DNA of 64,000 nucleotides from Lyophyllum atratum (taxonomy: Eukaryota; Basidiomycota; Agaricomycetes; Agaricales; Lyophyllaceae), in contig JACGCN010000012.1 in the NCBI GenBank assembly GCA_014905825.1, positions 682,001-746,000 of the forward strand, given 5' to 3'. The position numbers were made by a program, and so were the translations under genes. Under the pieces are notes generated by a model that saw only the letters and a program-made list of their open reading frames with translations, ran no database searches and was not told where the DNA came from. Position 1 is the first letter of the stretch. Every line of letters begins with the position of its first letter. Positions 11,646 to 25,809 of this stretch are shown one piece after another.

Positions 11646-11900
11646 GGTTATACATAGCAGATAATGTACCCGAAATGTATTTTGTGTCCCATGCCTTCGC
11701 GCTGTCAGAGACTACGACGAAACACGTCTCGAAGACCCCAGAAGCTGTGCACCAACAAATTTTATTGCACAAGTTTCAGGCCGATCACAGAAGGATATCG
11801 TCATCAGGGGAGTGGCTTGCTAGCAGGTCAAGTAGGCATGGAGGTCACCGGTGAACTTCTCTGTCGGCTGTCAGACAGAGCGGCTATTTGAGATGCTGCC
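11646..11900. other. 3' flank of the amidohydrolase, no gene seen
   Basis: Probably 3' UTR and spacer before the BiP promoter region. I saw no supported coding frame. Confidence 0.4.
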
Positions 11901-11901
11901 A

Positions 11902-12050
11902 CGTCGCGCTGGAGGACGAGTAGCAGCCGCATGATTGACAAGTGCAATGACCTCGGAGAAAGTCCAAAAGAAATAAAATTGAGCGTGGGAATGTGGCATG
12001 TGACCGGGCCACGTCTACTGACACGTCACGGTCTTGAGATGTAATAAATA
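11902..12050 (+). promoter_or_regulatory. BiP promoter with UPRE-like CACGTC motifs and TATA-like box
   Basis: Upstream of BiP there are three CACGTC words: at about 11903-11908, in CCACGTC at 12009-12015 and in CACGTCA at 12022-12028. On the opposite strand the last reads TGACGTG, the core of the unfolded-protein-response element bound by HAC1/XBP1-type bZIP factors. An AT-rich TATA-like word (aataaata, 12043-12050) follows about 50 bp before the start codon. BiP genes are classic unfolded-protein-response targets, so the assignment is reasonable but unproven. Confidence 0.5.
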
Positions 12051-12098
12051 GGACACCACCTCCAAAGTTTGCTTTTCACAATCCACTGTCCGACCACC

Positions 12099-14615
<2,517 letters not shown>

Positions 14616-15237
14616 ATTATTGATATTGACATCTGGTCCGACGGCGGAGGGAAGCAACAGCTAGACAGGATATTCCACGTCACGATGCATACAGGCGCAC
14701 TACGACTTCAATGGAGGGTTTCGTAGGGAGCATGAAAAGCAGCGCCACCGCCTTCATTATATTGTATTTCAGTAGCTAAGTTAGAGAATCACTTGCCGCC
14801 TACATTGTTGGATTCTTAAGCCTGCTTTCGAGATCACTGAATCCGGAGTGATAAATATCGCTGAGTCTTGACTAGGACTCGAGACCTGAGACGATGTACT
14901 GCCTGCAGCTGGCAACAAACAGGCAGTGTCCTCATCAATCGCGCTAAGACTCCTCCGATGCTAGCTAGAGCAGGCCTAAGTATGAACGTATATCAACGGA
15001 GCACCGTCTATGTGGAGATTGAACTATAATAATATCTGTTTCAACACAATTCAGACTCAAAAACGGACAATTGGGTGGGGCCTGCTACAGACTATGGCAC
15101 AAGTGATATTAAATAAAGTACAAAAAGTATGGTATGAGGATATGGTATTGAGTATGTAATACTGAAGGAGCCCCGATATCAAGTGAAACAGACGATAGAA
15201 TGTTACAACGTCAGGAAATTTGCAACGAGTTGGGGAC
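14616..15237. other. Convergent 3' ends of BiP and NatC genes
   Basis: AT-rich spacer between two genes that point at each other. Nothing beyond presumed 3' UTRs was seen. Confidence 0.5.
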
Positions 15238-16148
15238 TCAGCGAGAGGATTCCTCGTCATCGTCGTCGTCAGAGTACGGCGATACTCGGATGGCCCGGTA
15301 CAGCGGGCGACGTCTCGAGGTAAAGGAAGTCGACATCGGAGGAGACGATCCGCTCGTATCGGAGCTGTCGTCAGAGTATGTTCGGGGAACCGCGAGGACG
15401 AGCCGGAATGCGTCCTTGCCATTCAGGTAGAACCGATGCAGGCGTTTCTCGCGTATGAATCCCAGAGACTCGTAGAGCGACAGCGCCGCATGGTTGTCGT
15501 ACTCCGTCTCGAGGATGATCTGAAGGGTAGGCGTACGAAGGGTGTCAGAGTGTGTATAGAACAAGGGTGAGGTGTGACTGACCTCGTCGACGCCGTCTTC
15601 CTTCATGGCTTCAATGGAGTTGCGTACGAGCGAGCTAGCTAGATAAATCAAGGGGAAAAAACAGAGTCCGCACCAGAGGTGTGTATCCCATAATCTAAGA
15701 CATCGTGTGAGGATCGGAAAGAGGGCGGGAGGGGTGACGAACCTATGCCGCGTTTACGCCAGTTCTTGCTCACACTCAGCATGGCTATGTACCCCCGGTT
15801 CGTCAAATCCTTGTGCATGCTCTGCTTGCATACAATGACACCTATTGGAGTCGAGTCGTCCGAATCACTCGAATACGCCTGTTGTCGTTCATGTTGATGT
15901 TAGTGGAGTTAAGAGAAGAAGGAAGAACAGACGTACGAGGAATGAGAGATGTGGCCTGTGCGTCGACAATCGGTCAGTATCAATACCTTCTGGCCGTCGG
16001 GTGACGCAAGATGATTGACTCACCAGTGGTGTAGGAAGTAACGGAAGGTATATATGACATACGGCTCGCTGAGCTCACTCTGAACGAGGTCCATTACATG
16101 AGGGAGATCAGCCTCGCCCAAGTACTTGCGATACTGGATATTGGCCAT
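15238..16148 (-). CDS. MAK3: N-alpha-acetyltransferase 30, NatC catalytic subunit (Mak3)
   Basis: Five phase-checked exons (16148-16024, 15955-15937, 15878-15743, 15638-15583, 15519-15238) encode 205 aa. It begins MANIQYRKYLGEADLPHVMD with SELSEPYVIYTFRYFLHHWP, the substrate-binding start typical of Naa30/Mak3. The GNAT core follows: GVIVCKQSMH, RGYIAMLSVSKNWRKRGI (the RxxGxA acetyl-CoA loop), EIILETEYDNHAALSLYESL and GFIREKRLHRFYLNGKDAFR. The enzyme acetylates N-terminal Met followed by a hydrophobic residue, working at the ribosome with Naa35/Naa38. Exon 2 is only 19 nt. The C-terminal tail after the GNAT fold is Ser/Arg-rich and ends in an acidic run (SDDDDDEESSR) not usual in the family core. 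NatC identity is strong. Confidence 0.93.
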
Positions 16149-16990
16149 GAGGAAGGGTCGTGGTGGTAGGTGGGAAGGTTCAAACAGGCCGTGACACGGA
16201 CTTGTCATTGCTGTCGTGACGGTCATCTCATGTGGTCTCATCAGTGTCACTCCGAACTACAATATCGCGAGGCTAAAATACCAGCGATATTCCCGAGCTG
16301 GAGGCACGTCTCATATACCAGGAAACAACATCCTCAACGGTCCAGTAGGACTTCGATAATCATACTACCAAGACTTGATCAGGACTTTATCTCGGATAAA
16401 GCTCCTCAACACATAGCTTCATCGTTATCGCAGACTGCTAGGTCGAAGACAGCATACGCGAGTTCCCTCTTCGACGCCAGGGAACTCGCATGACGACTTC
16501 CAGCTACATCGAAACTTCCTGCTCTCGCTCATGAAACAGACTTCCCACTTTCTCCCACTTTCCCAACCCCTTCACACCAACATTCTTGGGGCGCCTTTTG
16601 TTACGGGAGACAGCCCACCTATGGGAGACGTCCGGAGAGAAACGAAAAGCAAGTCAGGGATGCGACGTCCGCGGCGGCGCCAACCAAGCGTCCACGATAT
16701 GGTCTTATGATAATGATACCTGGCTCTAACGCCGATAGGTCAATAAATGGAGACTATAACGCCGACCCATCCGTATGTCAGGCAATGCCACCGCTCACCT
16801 AAGCCTGATATCCAAGTTGCCTTATCTGAAGCTATTTTCAGAAGTCAGATAGGCTTCTTCGCCCCCGTCAGATGGTCTCTTATATCTCCATCAAGAACAG
16901 ACAGCGGCAAGCTCCATACTGGGGTCATATCTATGCCATCCCACCAGAACGTATCCACAAACAATCACCACCGCCAGAGGTTCGCGAGTA
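16149..16990. other. Divergent intergenic region, no gene seen
   Basis: Lies between the starts of the NatC gene (minus) and the permease (plus), so it should contain both promoters. I saw no coding frame or clear element. Confidence 0.4.
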
Positions 16991-19328
16991 ATGGTTGCTA
17001 CCTTCGAGAACGGACCCACAAAAGCCAGCGGCACTGCGTTACGCCAAACGGATGAGGAGCTTCTGGCGTCGCTTGGGTATAAGCAGGAGTTCAAACGAGC
17101 TTTTACACCACTTGAGGTGCGTATTGACGAGAGGCCACCATCGGAAGTTCAAGTTCACCTCTGGATAGGTTTTCGGGATAGCATTTTCGATCATCGGGCT
17201 CTTACCCTCTATCGCATCCGTCTTGTTCTTCGCCATACCCAACGGAGGAGGTCCGGCGATGGTTTGGGGGGTCAGTCTTTGTTATATTTTACACTGCTAT
17301 GCCGACTTACATGTGGCTTTGGTCTAGTGGGCCGTTGCTAGCTTCTTTATACTACTCGTTGGGATGTCTATGGCGGAATTGGCGTCAGCAGCGCCCACGT
17401 CTGGAGGGGTATGCTGTCATCATCGATTCATAGCCAGCTTTGACTTAATCAGGACGTCCGTAGTTATACTTTTGGACTTACAGTCTATCCTCACCTCGGT
17501 GGCGACGCCTCCTGTGCTGGATTGTCGGGTGTATGTCGCTTGTTTCACTATCTAATCATAATCACTGACCTACCTCCAGATGCAAATACTATTGGTTCTA
17601 TCGCTGCCGTCGCCTCAATTGACTGGGGATGCGCCGTGCAAATTATGGCAGCAGCCAATATAGGCTCGAATGGAGCATTCGAGGGGACACCTGCTCAATC
17701 GTTGTAAGATTTTCTCCTCTAACTATGACAATGATCCAATAAAGTTGACGTGTCGACTTGCAGTGGTGTTTATGCTGCGATTGTATTGATGCACATTGCT
17801 ATTTGCTGCCTTGGAACAACCATTCTCGCGCGCCTGCAGACGGTTTATGTTGTCCTTAATGTCTTGTGCGAATTCCCTGCTCGTCCTGTGAACTGTCGCT
17901 TACTCAGCCTCTGATCTATAGGCTCTGTCTAGCCGTTATCATTGCGCTACCAGCAGCTACACCAGCTGAACTAAAGAACACCGCCAAATTTGCGTTGTGG
18001 GACTTTACGAACTGTAGGAGAATCTTCCCCTCCTTGATCCGTACTTTCTAACACCTCTATAGTCAATGGATGGCCTAATGGATATGCTTTCATCCTCAGT
18101 TTCACTGCACCTCTCTGGACTATATGTTTGTTTCGCTCCCAGCCGAATAACATGTACCGAAGTAACATGACTTCCAGGTTCATTCGACTCCAGCGTGCAC
18201 ATCAGCGAGGAAGCCTCCAACGCCGCCACCGCCGTTCCATGGGCGATCGTTTTGGCTATCGCTATCGCCGGAGTCCTCGGTTGGGGTACGTTGATCAGCC
18301 AGCCCATTGCACATGTCCTGGACGCATGGTGCTGATCTCCAATTCGCATGTACAGCGATCAATATGTCACTAGCATTCTGCATGGGAACTGATCTGCAAG
18401 CGCTGTTCGACAGCCCTCAACCCATGGCGCAGATTTTCCTGAACAGTTTTGGGCAGAAGGCCACATTAGCCATTTGGGCTTTTGTTGTGATCGTGCAGTA
18501 CGGTGATCCCTCACGATCTTGCAAGACTCTGCTCATCTGTGATTTTCAGGTTTATGATGGGCTCGAGCATGGTGAGGTTATCTGAAGCAATAGCCATCGC
18601 TATTCTAACTTCCAAACGTTGTTGTGCATAGTTGTTAGCCGCCAGCCGTCAAACGTTCGCATTCAGCCGCGACTCTGGTGAGTCGCTATCCCATCTTGTA
18701 GTTGTTTAGACCCACAGCTATAATGTCCAGCTCTTCCGTTCTCCCCATGGCTATACAAGATGAATGGCTACACGAAGACGCCTGTCAACACAGTCGTGTT
18801 TGATGGAATTTTCGCTCTGCTCCTTGGACTGCTCGTCTTTGCTGGCAATCAAGCTATCAATGCCGTTTTTGGCATCTCTATCGTAGGCTTGTACATCGCC
18901 TACGCTATCCCAATCTCCGCGCGCTTCGTGGGCACCAATGATTTCCAACCTGGACCATTCTCTCTGGGTATATTCGTATGTTCTGTTCCCTATCCATTGC
19001 ATCGGCGCGCCTGACGTATGTTTTTGTATTGCAACAGAGCTTACCAACAGCGACAGCCGCTGTCCTCTTCATGATGTTCATGTCCGTCGTGTTCTTCTTT
19101 CCTCCTTCGCCAGCCACGACTGTACAAGACATGAACTATACCGTCGTCGTTCTGGGTGGTGTCATGATCTTATCAGTCGTTTGGTACTACTTCCCAAAGT
19201 ATGGTGGGGTGCATTGGTTTACGGGACCAATATCGAACCTAGGCCCGATCTCAGCACGCACCAGCTCGCGCGCATCGGAGGCTGACATGTACGAGCAGCG
19301 AGATTCAGGGCTGAGCATCAAGACGTGA
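16991..19328 (+). CDS. Amino-acid/GABA permease (APC superfamily)
   Basis: Multi-exon membrane transporter. The first exons are phase-checked (16991-17116, 17169-17270, 17328-17408, 17464-17530, 17580-17703); the rest continue to the stop at 19328. Characteristic pieces are LLASLGYKQEFKRAFTPLE, VFGIAFSIIGLLPSIASVLF, MSMAELASAAPTSGG, LYFWTYSLSSPRWRRLLCW, YANTIGSIAAVASIDWG, FNGWPNGYAFILSF, EASNAATAVPWAIV and SRDSALPF, matching the fungal GABA/choline permease (UGA4/HNM1-like) branch with about 12 membrane helices. It should import a small nitrogen compound across the plasma or vacuolar membrane using the proton gradient. The C-terminal tail (ARTSSRASEADMYEQRDSG) is hydrophilic with Ser sites and faces the cytosol. 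The exact substrate cannot be read from sequence. Confidence 0.92.
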
Positions 19329-21085
19329 CTTCCTGACCAGTTGGCGACTATACACGCGATCGACTGTCTAGAGAACTTCTGGAACTTCCTAATAACACAT
19401 GTGCCAAATCGAGACATCAACGACGCCTGTGGCTTTGGTTTCAATGCAAGGACGCGCACATAAGTATTAGATCTAGCACGTCATGATATAGATAAAAAAC
19501 AGAAACTTCGGGATCATTGATTCGGGCTTGCGGGGTGGTTGAGCCTCGCTGGAACTGATCTTCTACAGAGGATAAGGAACGCTCCGAACGAGATGAGTGG
19601 AGAGTTGCGGCTCTTCAAGTTATCCTCCTTAGTGACGAAAGCCGAAAACAGCAAACAACGATACTCAACTACAAAACAACTTACAATTGATGTTGATCAT
19701 GATATGTCAACAACTAGACCTGTAAGAGTCGGCATAAAGACCTCACGCCACCGTTATTCGAAGCCAGTGAGGCCCTAGGAATGGACGGACACATCGTCCT
19801 CCTGGCGCTTCGATCTTTATCTGTTGCTTCTCCAATTCTGGGGCCTTGGTTACACCCCATGGTCTGGCGGTTTCATATGTCGAATCGATGAAGGAAATGT
19901 CAGTGCGTCATTCCTTGCAATGCGTCTTCGTGAAATCTCCGTGCTTTGATCAAGGTGTTGACGGAGTGGCCCCGGAGGCCTGAACTAAAGGAGAACGTCA
20001 CTTAGATTCTGTGGCTCTTCGTGGGTTCATAGCTGCACCCTTTGTATGGGCGGTCAAGGAGCGGTGAAGCTTCACTGCACTCCGATATCATGGGCCTTCA
20101 AGGGACAGGTAGCAGGCTTATCATACTCTCAGTTCTACTAAAACATTAAGATTTCCGGACGCAATGGTCGCTGACCTTCAGGGCTCTCATTGCGGGCCTG
20201 TGGTATGTCGATCTGCCTCGATCTTTACACTATACTTGAGGTTCACTTACCACAGCATCCCAGATATACTTCTCGGGTATTAGAATGGGTTATGCGTGGT
20301 GACCATTTCTGCATGGGTAGAGGCTGTTGCTTCTTCAAGGGCGCTTACGTTTCACACGTAGCCATTGGTTACCAACCTTCAAACATTCACCTTCTGTTGG
20401 TGAGAAACGCACCTGGTGTTTATTGGGTCTTCTGCAATGCTTGGCCGCTCCGGCGAGACGTAATGAAGAGCATCTACAAACGTTGGAAGATACTTAGTCG
20501 CCTTGATTCTCCTTGGGCTTCTTGCCATGGCTGTCACGATCGGGCTGCAGCATAAACACTCTCTTTGGCATTCCGCACGGTACATTGCTCACATTATTGT
20601 TAATCACTGTTTATTCTTGGGTCCTAGTGGCTTCCTGCTCGGGTCTTGCGCTGTTGGTATGTAGTCATAGGTCCTGCCCGTTATCTACCCGCTATCCATT
20701 CCTTCTGGGGGGCCTCCCGGGCGATCTTCATTCAAGAGAGCCTCTTGATGACCACGACGTGTCCGTCCGGCTTATGCTTTTCATTTCTGTCGTGGTTACT
20801 ATTTCACATCTCGTGGCAGAGATAAGATGCATCATGTCTCTTGTAGCGCTACTGCCGGTCAGTTGATACTCCCAAAGGATCGTGGTATGCACCTGTTTCT
20901 AGGACCGAGTCAGCTCCAACTTGTACCGACCCTACACGAATCGGAGGACATAGTCTACGAGAAAAAAAATTTCGTGCGCACATGGCACTCAAATTTACCT
21001 ATGATCAACTGGCCTCAGAGTAGCCTCCTATTAACGGCCTCGAAAACTACCTCCTATGTATCGTCTTTCACATGTACGTCAAAAT
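19329..21085 (+). other. Gap with a possible decayed membrane-protein gene
   Basis: No intact gene found. On the plus strand around 20160-20870, successive frames read like fragments of a polytopic membrane protein: LVALILLGLLAMAVTIGLQ, SARYIAHIIVNHCLFLG and PHGTLLTLLLITVYSWVLVA. Stops and frame changes separate them and I could not join them with plausible introns. It may be a pseudogene or an unrecognised intron-rich gene. Confidence 0.3.
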
Positions 21086-21219
21086 CGCGATCACATGATG
21101 CTGCTATAAGGACCCGTCGCGTTCTACCTCTGACCGCACCTACTCCTTATCCTTTTACACCCACCATCGAACCCAAATCAACCCTTAAACACCTCTCATC
21201 ACCCGAACTTCACATAAAA
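21086..21219 (+). promoter_or_regulatory. Conserved promoter of orphan gene B
   Basis: CGCGATCACATGATG (from 21086), CTGCTATAAGG, CCTCTGACCGCACCTACTC, CTTTTACACCCACC and ATCGAACCCAAAT precede the ATG at 21220. They match the promoter of gene A word for word with substitutions and partly match that of gene C. Confidence 0.6.
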
Positions 21220-21804
21220 ATGCTCTCATTCACGCGCAAATCCTCTCCCGAACCCACCCTCCGTTCGTGCTGGCACAAACGCTCCGCTCTCCCTATGCCT
21301 CCTATCCTCCAGACTGCTTCAAGCTCCTCCGCAAGTGCCCGAGTCCACTGGTGGACCTCGGACATGGTGCATGTCAAAGCGGAATCCGTTTCGTCTCCGT
21401 ACGTTCGATCACCCGCTCATGTGTTCATGCCCCCGTCTGCTTCTATCGTCTCGCCCACGGAGCGAAATCTTACATGGGTCAGTTACATCCTCTACCGGGG
21501 GATGGCTGCACCCGAGCTCGAGTCTCCAGTCGCTCATGGCGACGAGGAGACCGGAGCGAAGGCTGTACGCCCCTTAAAGCGGGTGTCAGCCATCACACGC
21601 CGAGTTGGCGATGGGATCAGGAAACGCAGGAGCATAGAGAAGATGATCTCCCGTGCTGATATGGCTCGCGGCTTGGGCCTGATGTTATATGACCGTTCGA
21701 TGGTTCCCTTCGAGAAAGAGGTAGAGGTTCTAGAGGCGACCGGTGATGTTGTAGACCCCTGGGCTCTTGTTCGCGACTTGACTGACGCTCTCGAGGAGTG
21801 CTAG
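21220..21804 (+). CDS. Orphan protein B (family with A at 8.4-8.9 kb)
   Basis: A single exon of 195 codons (194 aa). Homologous to protein A along its whole length (RVHWW block, PSAS..SPT block, VRPLKRV..ITR.VGD.IRKRR block, then IEKM..AD and a GLGL..DRSMVP stretch). It adds a C-terminal extension (VDPWALVRDLTDALEEC) absent from A. No signal peptide, membrane span or known motif was seen. The basic cluster GDGIRKRRSIEKM could bind nucleic acid or act as a nuclear signal, but that is speculation. It is followed directly by the large tandem array, as gene A is by its smaller one. Confidence 0.7.
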   Translation: MLSFTRKSSPEPTLRSCWHKRSALPMPPILQTASSSSASARVHWWTSDMVHVKAESVSSPYVRSPAHVFMPPSASIVSPTERNLTWVSYILYRGMAAPELESPVAHGDEETGAKAVRPLKRVSAITRRVGDGIRKRRSIEKMISRADMARGLGLMLYDRSMVPFEKEVEVLEATGDVVDPWALVRDLTDALEEC

Positions 21805-22337
21805 TTCTGATCATCGCGGGCGATGATCTCAAGAACTACCCCTTTCCTTTTCTCCTCCTCTAGGCTCTCTCATATAATAAAGAAAAAACAAAAACATTCA
21901 TGCTTCGAAGGCACGTAAATAGTTACCGTAATGCTGGCTGATATTTGTCTAGATCACCCTCCTCCATCGTTGCCCTGCCCCATCGTATCCCCTCGAAAAG
22001 TATTCGCTGTCGCGCCGCTCGTACATACGTCGATCCCCTCAACCTAATATCTTGTCAAAACTTAAAGTGATAATCGTCTCTTGCTCTGGTACGTTTACCT
22101 CCTCGTACCACTCCCCTCCAGCTTGGCGCGACGAAGTCGCCATCTACACTGATTTCTCTGTCTCTATAGGTTCCGCCCACCCATCCCGCATCGCTCGCTT
22201 GCCCTGCCCTCCCCGCTCGTCCCGCAACCGAATCACCGTCAGATCCAACTCCAAACCACCCCACAGGAGTCCCATGTTACCCGTAACCGTATCCCATCTA
22301 CTCCCTCATTGAGCAAAGTATCTAACATCTCTAGTTT

Positions 22338-25290
22338 CCAGGGGCGGCTGCGGTGCAGAGACCGGGCGCCATAGGATGTATGTGCCCTGGCGATAAGTGC
22401 TCCTCCGTGTTCCGTTGAGTGCTGATTACCCCTTTTCTCTCTACTCCTCTTTCTACAGCTAGGTCAAGGGCAGGGCAACAGGACGGCAAGAAGATGGACG
22501 ATGGACGATGGACCAGGGATGGAATGGGTCGTGATTGGTACCGCATTTCGCGCTGAACTTCAGTCATCGCTGCCAGATCCTGCGCTAACCACCTTCCTTT
22601 CCCCCTTCCTCTTTCCATAGCTAGGTCACGGGCGGGGCGACATAAAGACAGTGAATAGCGAGGAGAACGTCATGAGTATCAGATTTCACACTGCCATTCA
22701 TCTTCGCTGATATCCTCCCATCCCCTCTTCTTTCATAGCTAGGTCATGGGCGGGGCGACAGGACGACAGGACGATGGACCAGGGATGGAACGGGTCCGGA
22801 AAGTAGAGAGGAGGGCGTGATGAGTATCGGATTCCGCACTGCCCTTCATCTTCGCTGATATTCTCCCCTCCCTTCTCCTTTCAAAGCTAGGTCACGGGTG
22901 GGGCAACAGAAGATGGACGATGGACGATGGACCGGGGATGGAACCGTGATGGAAAGCAGAGCGCAAGGGCGAGATGAGTACTCGGTTACGCTTTGAACAT
23001 TGCATCGCTGCCATATCCTGCGCTAACCACCTTTCCCCCCTTCCTCTTTCCACAGCTAGGTCACGGGCAGGGGCAATAGGACGACAGGACGACGGACTTG
23101 GGATGGAATGGTGACGGATAGCAGAGGGCATGGGCGTGATCGGTATCGTGTTTCCCGCTGAACTTTAGTCACCGCTGCAATACCCTGCGCTAACCACCTT
23201 TCCCCCCTTCCTTCCCACTTCTTTCCACAGCTAGGTGCCGGGTGGGGCAACATGAAGATGGACGACAGGACGACGGACCAGGGATGGAATGGTGATGGAA
23301 AGCAGAGCGCAAGGCCCAGATGAGTACCGGGTTACGCTTCCAACTTCCTTCATCGCTGCCATATCTCGCGCTAATAACCTTTCCCCCCTTCCTTCCCCCT
23401 TCTTTCCACAGCTAGGTCACGGGCAGGGCAACATGAAGATGGACGATGGACGACGGACCAGGGATGGAACAGGGACGGACAGCAGAGGGAACGGGCGAGA
23501 TGAGTACCGCGTTACGCTTCCAACCTCCTTCATCGCTGCCATATCCCGCGCTAATAACCTTTCCCCCCTTCCTTCCCCCTTCTTTCCACAGCTAGGTCAC
23601 GGGCAGGGCAACATGAAGATGGACGATGGACGACGGACCAGGGATGGAACAGGGACAGACAGCAGAGCGCAAGGGCGAGATGAGTACCGGGTTACGCTTC
23701 CAACCTCCTTCATCGCTGCCATATCCCGCGCTAATAACCATTCCCCCCTTCCTTCCCCCTTCTTTCCACAGCTAGGTCACGGGCGGGGCAATAGGACGAC
23801 AGGACGATGGACCCGGGATGGAATGGTGATGGAAAGCAGAGGGCAAGGGGCGAGATGAGTACCGGGTTATGCTTCCAACTTCCTTCATCGCTGCCATATC
23901 TCGCGCTAATAACCTTTCCCCTTTCCTTCCCCCTTCTTTCCACAGCTAGGTCACGGGCAGGGGCAATAGGACGACAGGACGACGGACCCGGGATGGAATG
24001 GTGATGGAAAGCAGAGGGCAAGGGGCGAGATGAGTACCGGGTTACGCTTCCAACCTCCTTCATCGCTGCCATATCCTGCGCTAACCACCTTTTCCCCCCT
24101 TCCTTTGCTTTTTCTACAGCTAGGTCACGGGCAGGGCAACAGGACGACAGGACGACGGACCAGGGATGGACCAGGGATGGAAAGCAGAGGACTTGGGCGT
24201 GATCGGTATCGTGTTTCGCGCTGAACGTTGCATCTCCGCCATACCCTGCGCTGACCACCTTTCCCCCCCCCTTCCTTTTTGCACAGCTAGGTCACGGGCA
24301 GGGCAATAGGACGACAGGACGATGGACGACGGACTACGGACGATATGGACCAGGAATGGAAAGCAGAGGACTCGGGCGTGCCGGGTATCAGATTCCGCAC
24401 CGTCCTTCATCTTCGCTGATATCTTTTCCCCCCTCTCCTTTCATAGGCCATGGGTGCGCACGAAGATGACGGACCGGTGACGGCTCCTGCGCAAGAGCCA
24501 CCGTTGTATTCCACGCCAAAAAGTCAGCAGTCCCCTCCGTTCGTCTCCTCTTAGACTGACATTCCTAAACTCCCCCTACATTTAGGTCTTGCGCGGAGCA
24601 CCAGGACGATGGACTCAGGGAGAGGGCATGCGCGCAACAGGTATTGGGTTCCGCGCCATAGGTTCGTGTTCTCCGCCTTCTATGCTCTCATCTCCTTCTA
24701 ATCCATTGCATAACTAGGTTGTGGGGCGGCGGCGACAGGACGACAGGAAGACGGACGATGGGCCTACGGACGCTTGGAGGGGGCGTGTTGGATTCCGCGC
24801 CATAGGTCCGTGTTCCCCGCCGTCCATGTGCTCTGATCTCCTTCTAATTCATTGCTCAACTAGGCTGTGGGGCAGCTGCGACAGGACGACAAGAAGACGG
24901 ACGTTGGGCCTACGGACGCCGGGAGAGGACGTGTTGGGTTACGCGCCACAGGTTCGTGTTCCCCGCCGTTCTATGCTTTAAACTCGTGTTGACATCGGCG
25001 CATAACTAGGTTGTGGGGCGCCTGCGACAGGACGACAAGAAGACAGAAGATGGCCCTGCGGCGCATTGGGTTCCGCGGCATGGGTACGTGTTTCCCGCCG
25101 CCCATGTGCTCTGATCTCCCGTTAAACATCACATATCTAGGTCATGGGCCGGCTGCGACAGGACGACAAGAAGACACGTGGCGTTGGAGAATTGGAGGAA
25201 CGACGATGCCGGTCGCTGGCGACGCGGTAGACGAAGAAGACGACGATGAAGACAATGGACACCGAATTACTCGTGGTTGATCCGGACTTT
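22338..25290 (+). repeat. Large tandem array of exon-intron-like units (about 18 copies)
   Basis: About 18 degenerate copies. The anchor cagctaggtcacgggc and its variants recurs near 22458, 22619, 22738, 22888, 23056, 23231, 23411, 23591, 23771, 23946, 24119, 24287, 24447, 24584, 24716, 24862, 25006 and 25136. The central copies are exactly 180 bp apart; outer ones are 120-175 bp. Each unit has a G/A-rich block (gacaggacgacgga, then gggatgga), then GTACCG/GTATCG or later GTTCGT, then GCTAAC or CTAATAAC, a long C/T tract and CACAG. That is the layout of an exon followed by a complete intron. Open frames exist on both strands because the unit is a multiple of three, so coding is not implied. 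A non-coding spliced transcript or 3' extension of gene B is possible. Confidence 0.85.
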
Positions 25291-25299
25291 TGATTTTTG

Positions 25300-25420
25300 C
25301 TTCCGCTTGGACATGGACTTGACTGGACTGGACATTCGTATACCCTTCTTGGACTTGACTGGACATTTGTATACGGACTTGACTTGGACATTTGTATACG
25401 GACATTACATATTTGCCTGC
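25300..25420 (+). repeat. Terminal ggacttgactgga / gtatacgga repeat
   Basis: Short imperfect repeats of ggacttgactgga and catttgtatacgga close the array. The same tail, inverted, lies at about 7290-7480 downstream of gene A, which ties the two loci together. Confidence 0.8.
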
Positions 25421-25809
25421 ACTGCTCAATTGTATCACCGCGCCTCTCCTCCTCACAGCGATCATAAGATATCATAACAAACACTAAAGCAGAGGTAAAG
25501 AAAAAGCAGTCACTAAAGACATAACAAATCACGGAACGCAAAAACGCAACGATGGAGGTCGGGGGGCGTACAAACACGGCGGGGACTAGGAGGGGGTGAT
25601 GCTACAACAACACTCGTACGCAGTTCGGAGTTCGGGGCGGCGGGGGAGGGGGGGGGGGGTGGGTATATAAGATACGATTTACGGATGAGCAAGGCAGGGC
25701 GCGTTACGTGGCCTGGCGCAATAAGTAATAGAGTACACTCGTGAGGGATAGAGATGTGGACGAAAGCAGGAGTCTATTTATGGTGTGCACACAAGAGGGG
25801 AGGGAGACC
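25421..25809. other. Gap, 3' flank of the NHP6 gene
   Basis: Contains a long G tract (about 25635-25660) and an AT-rich 3' flank. No gene seen. Confidence 0.4.

Noticed and set aside
23289..23858. Open frame of 189 residues with a 60-residue period inside the large array
   Set aside because: The opposite strand is open too, and the frame breaks in flanking units; explained by the 180-bp period, not by coding constraint.
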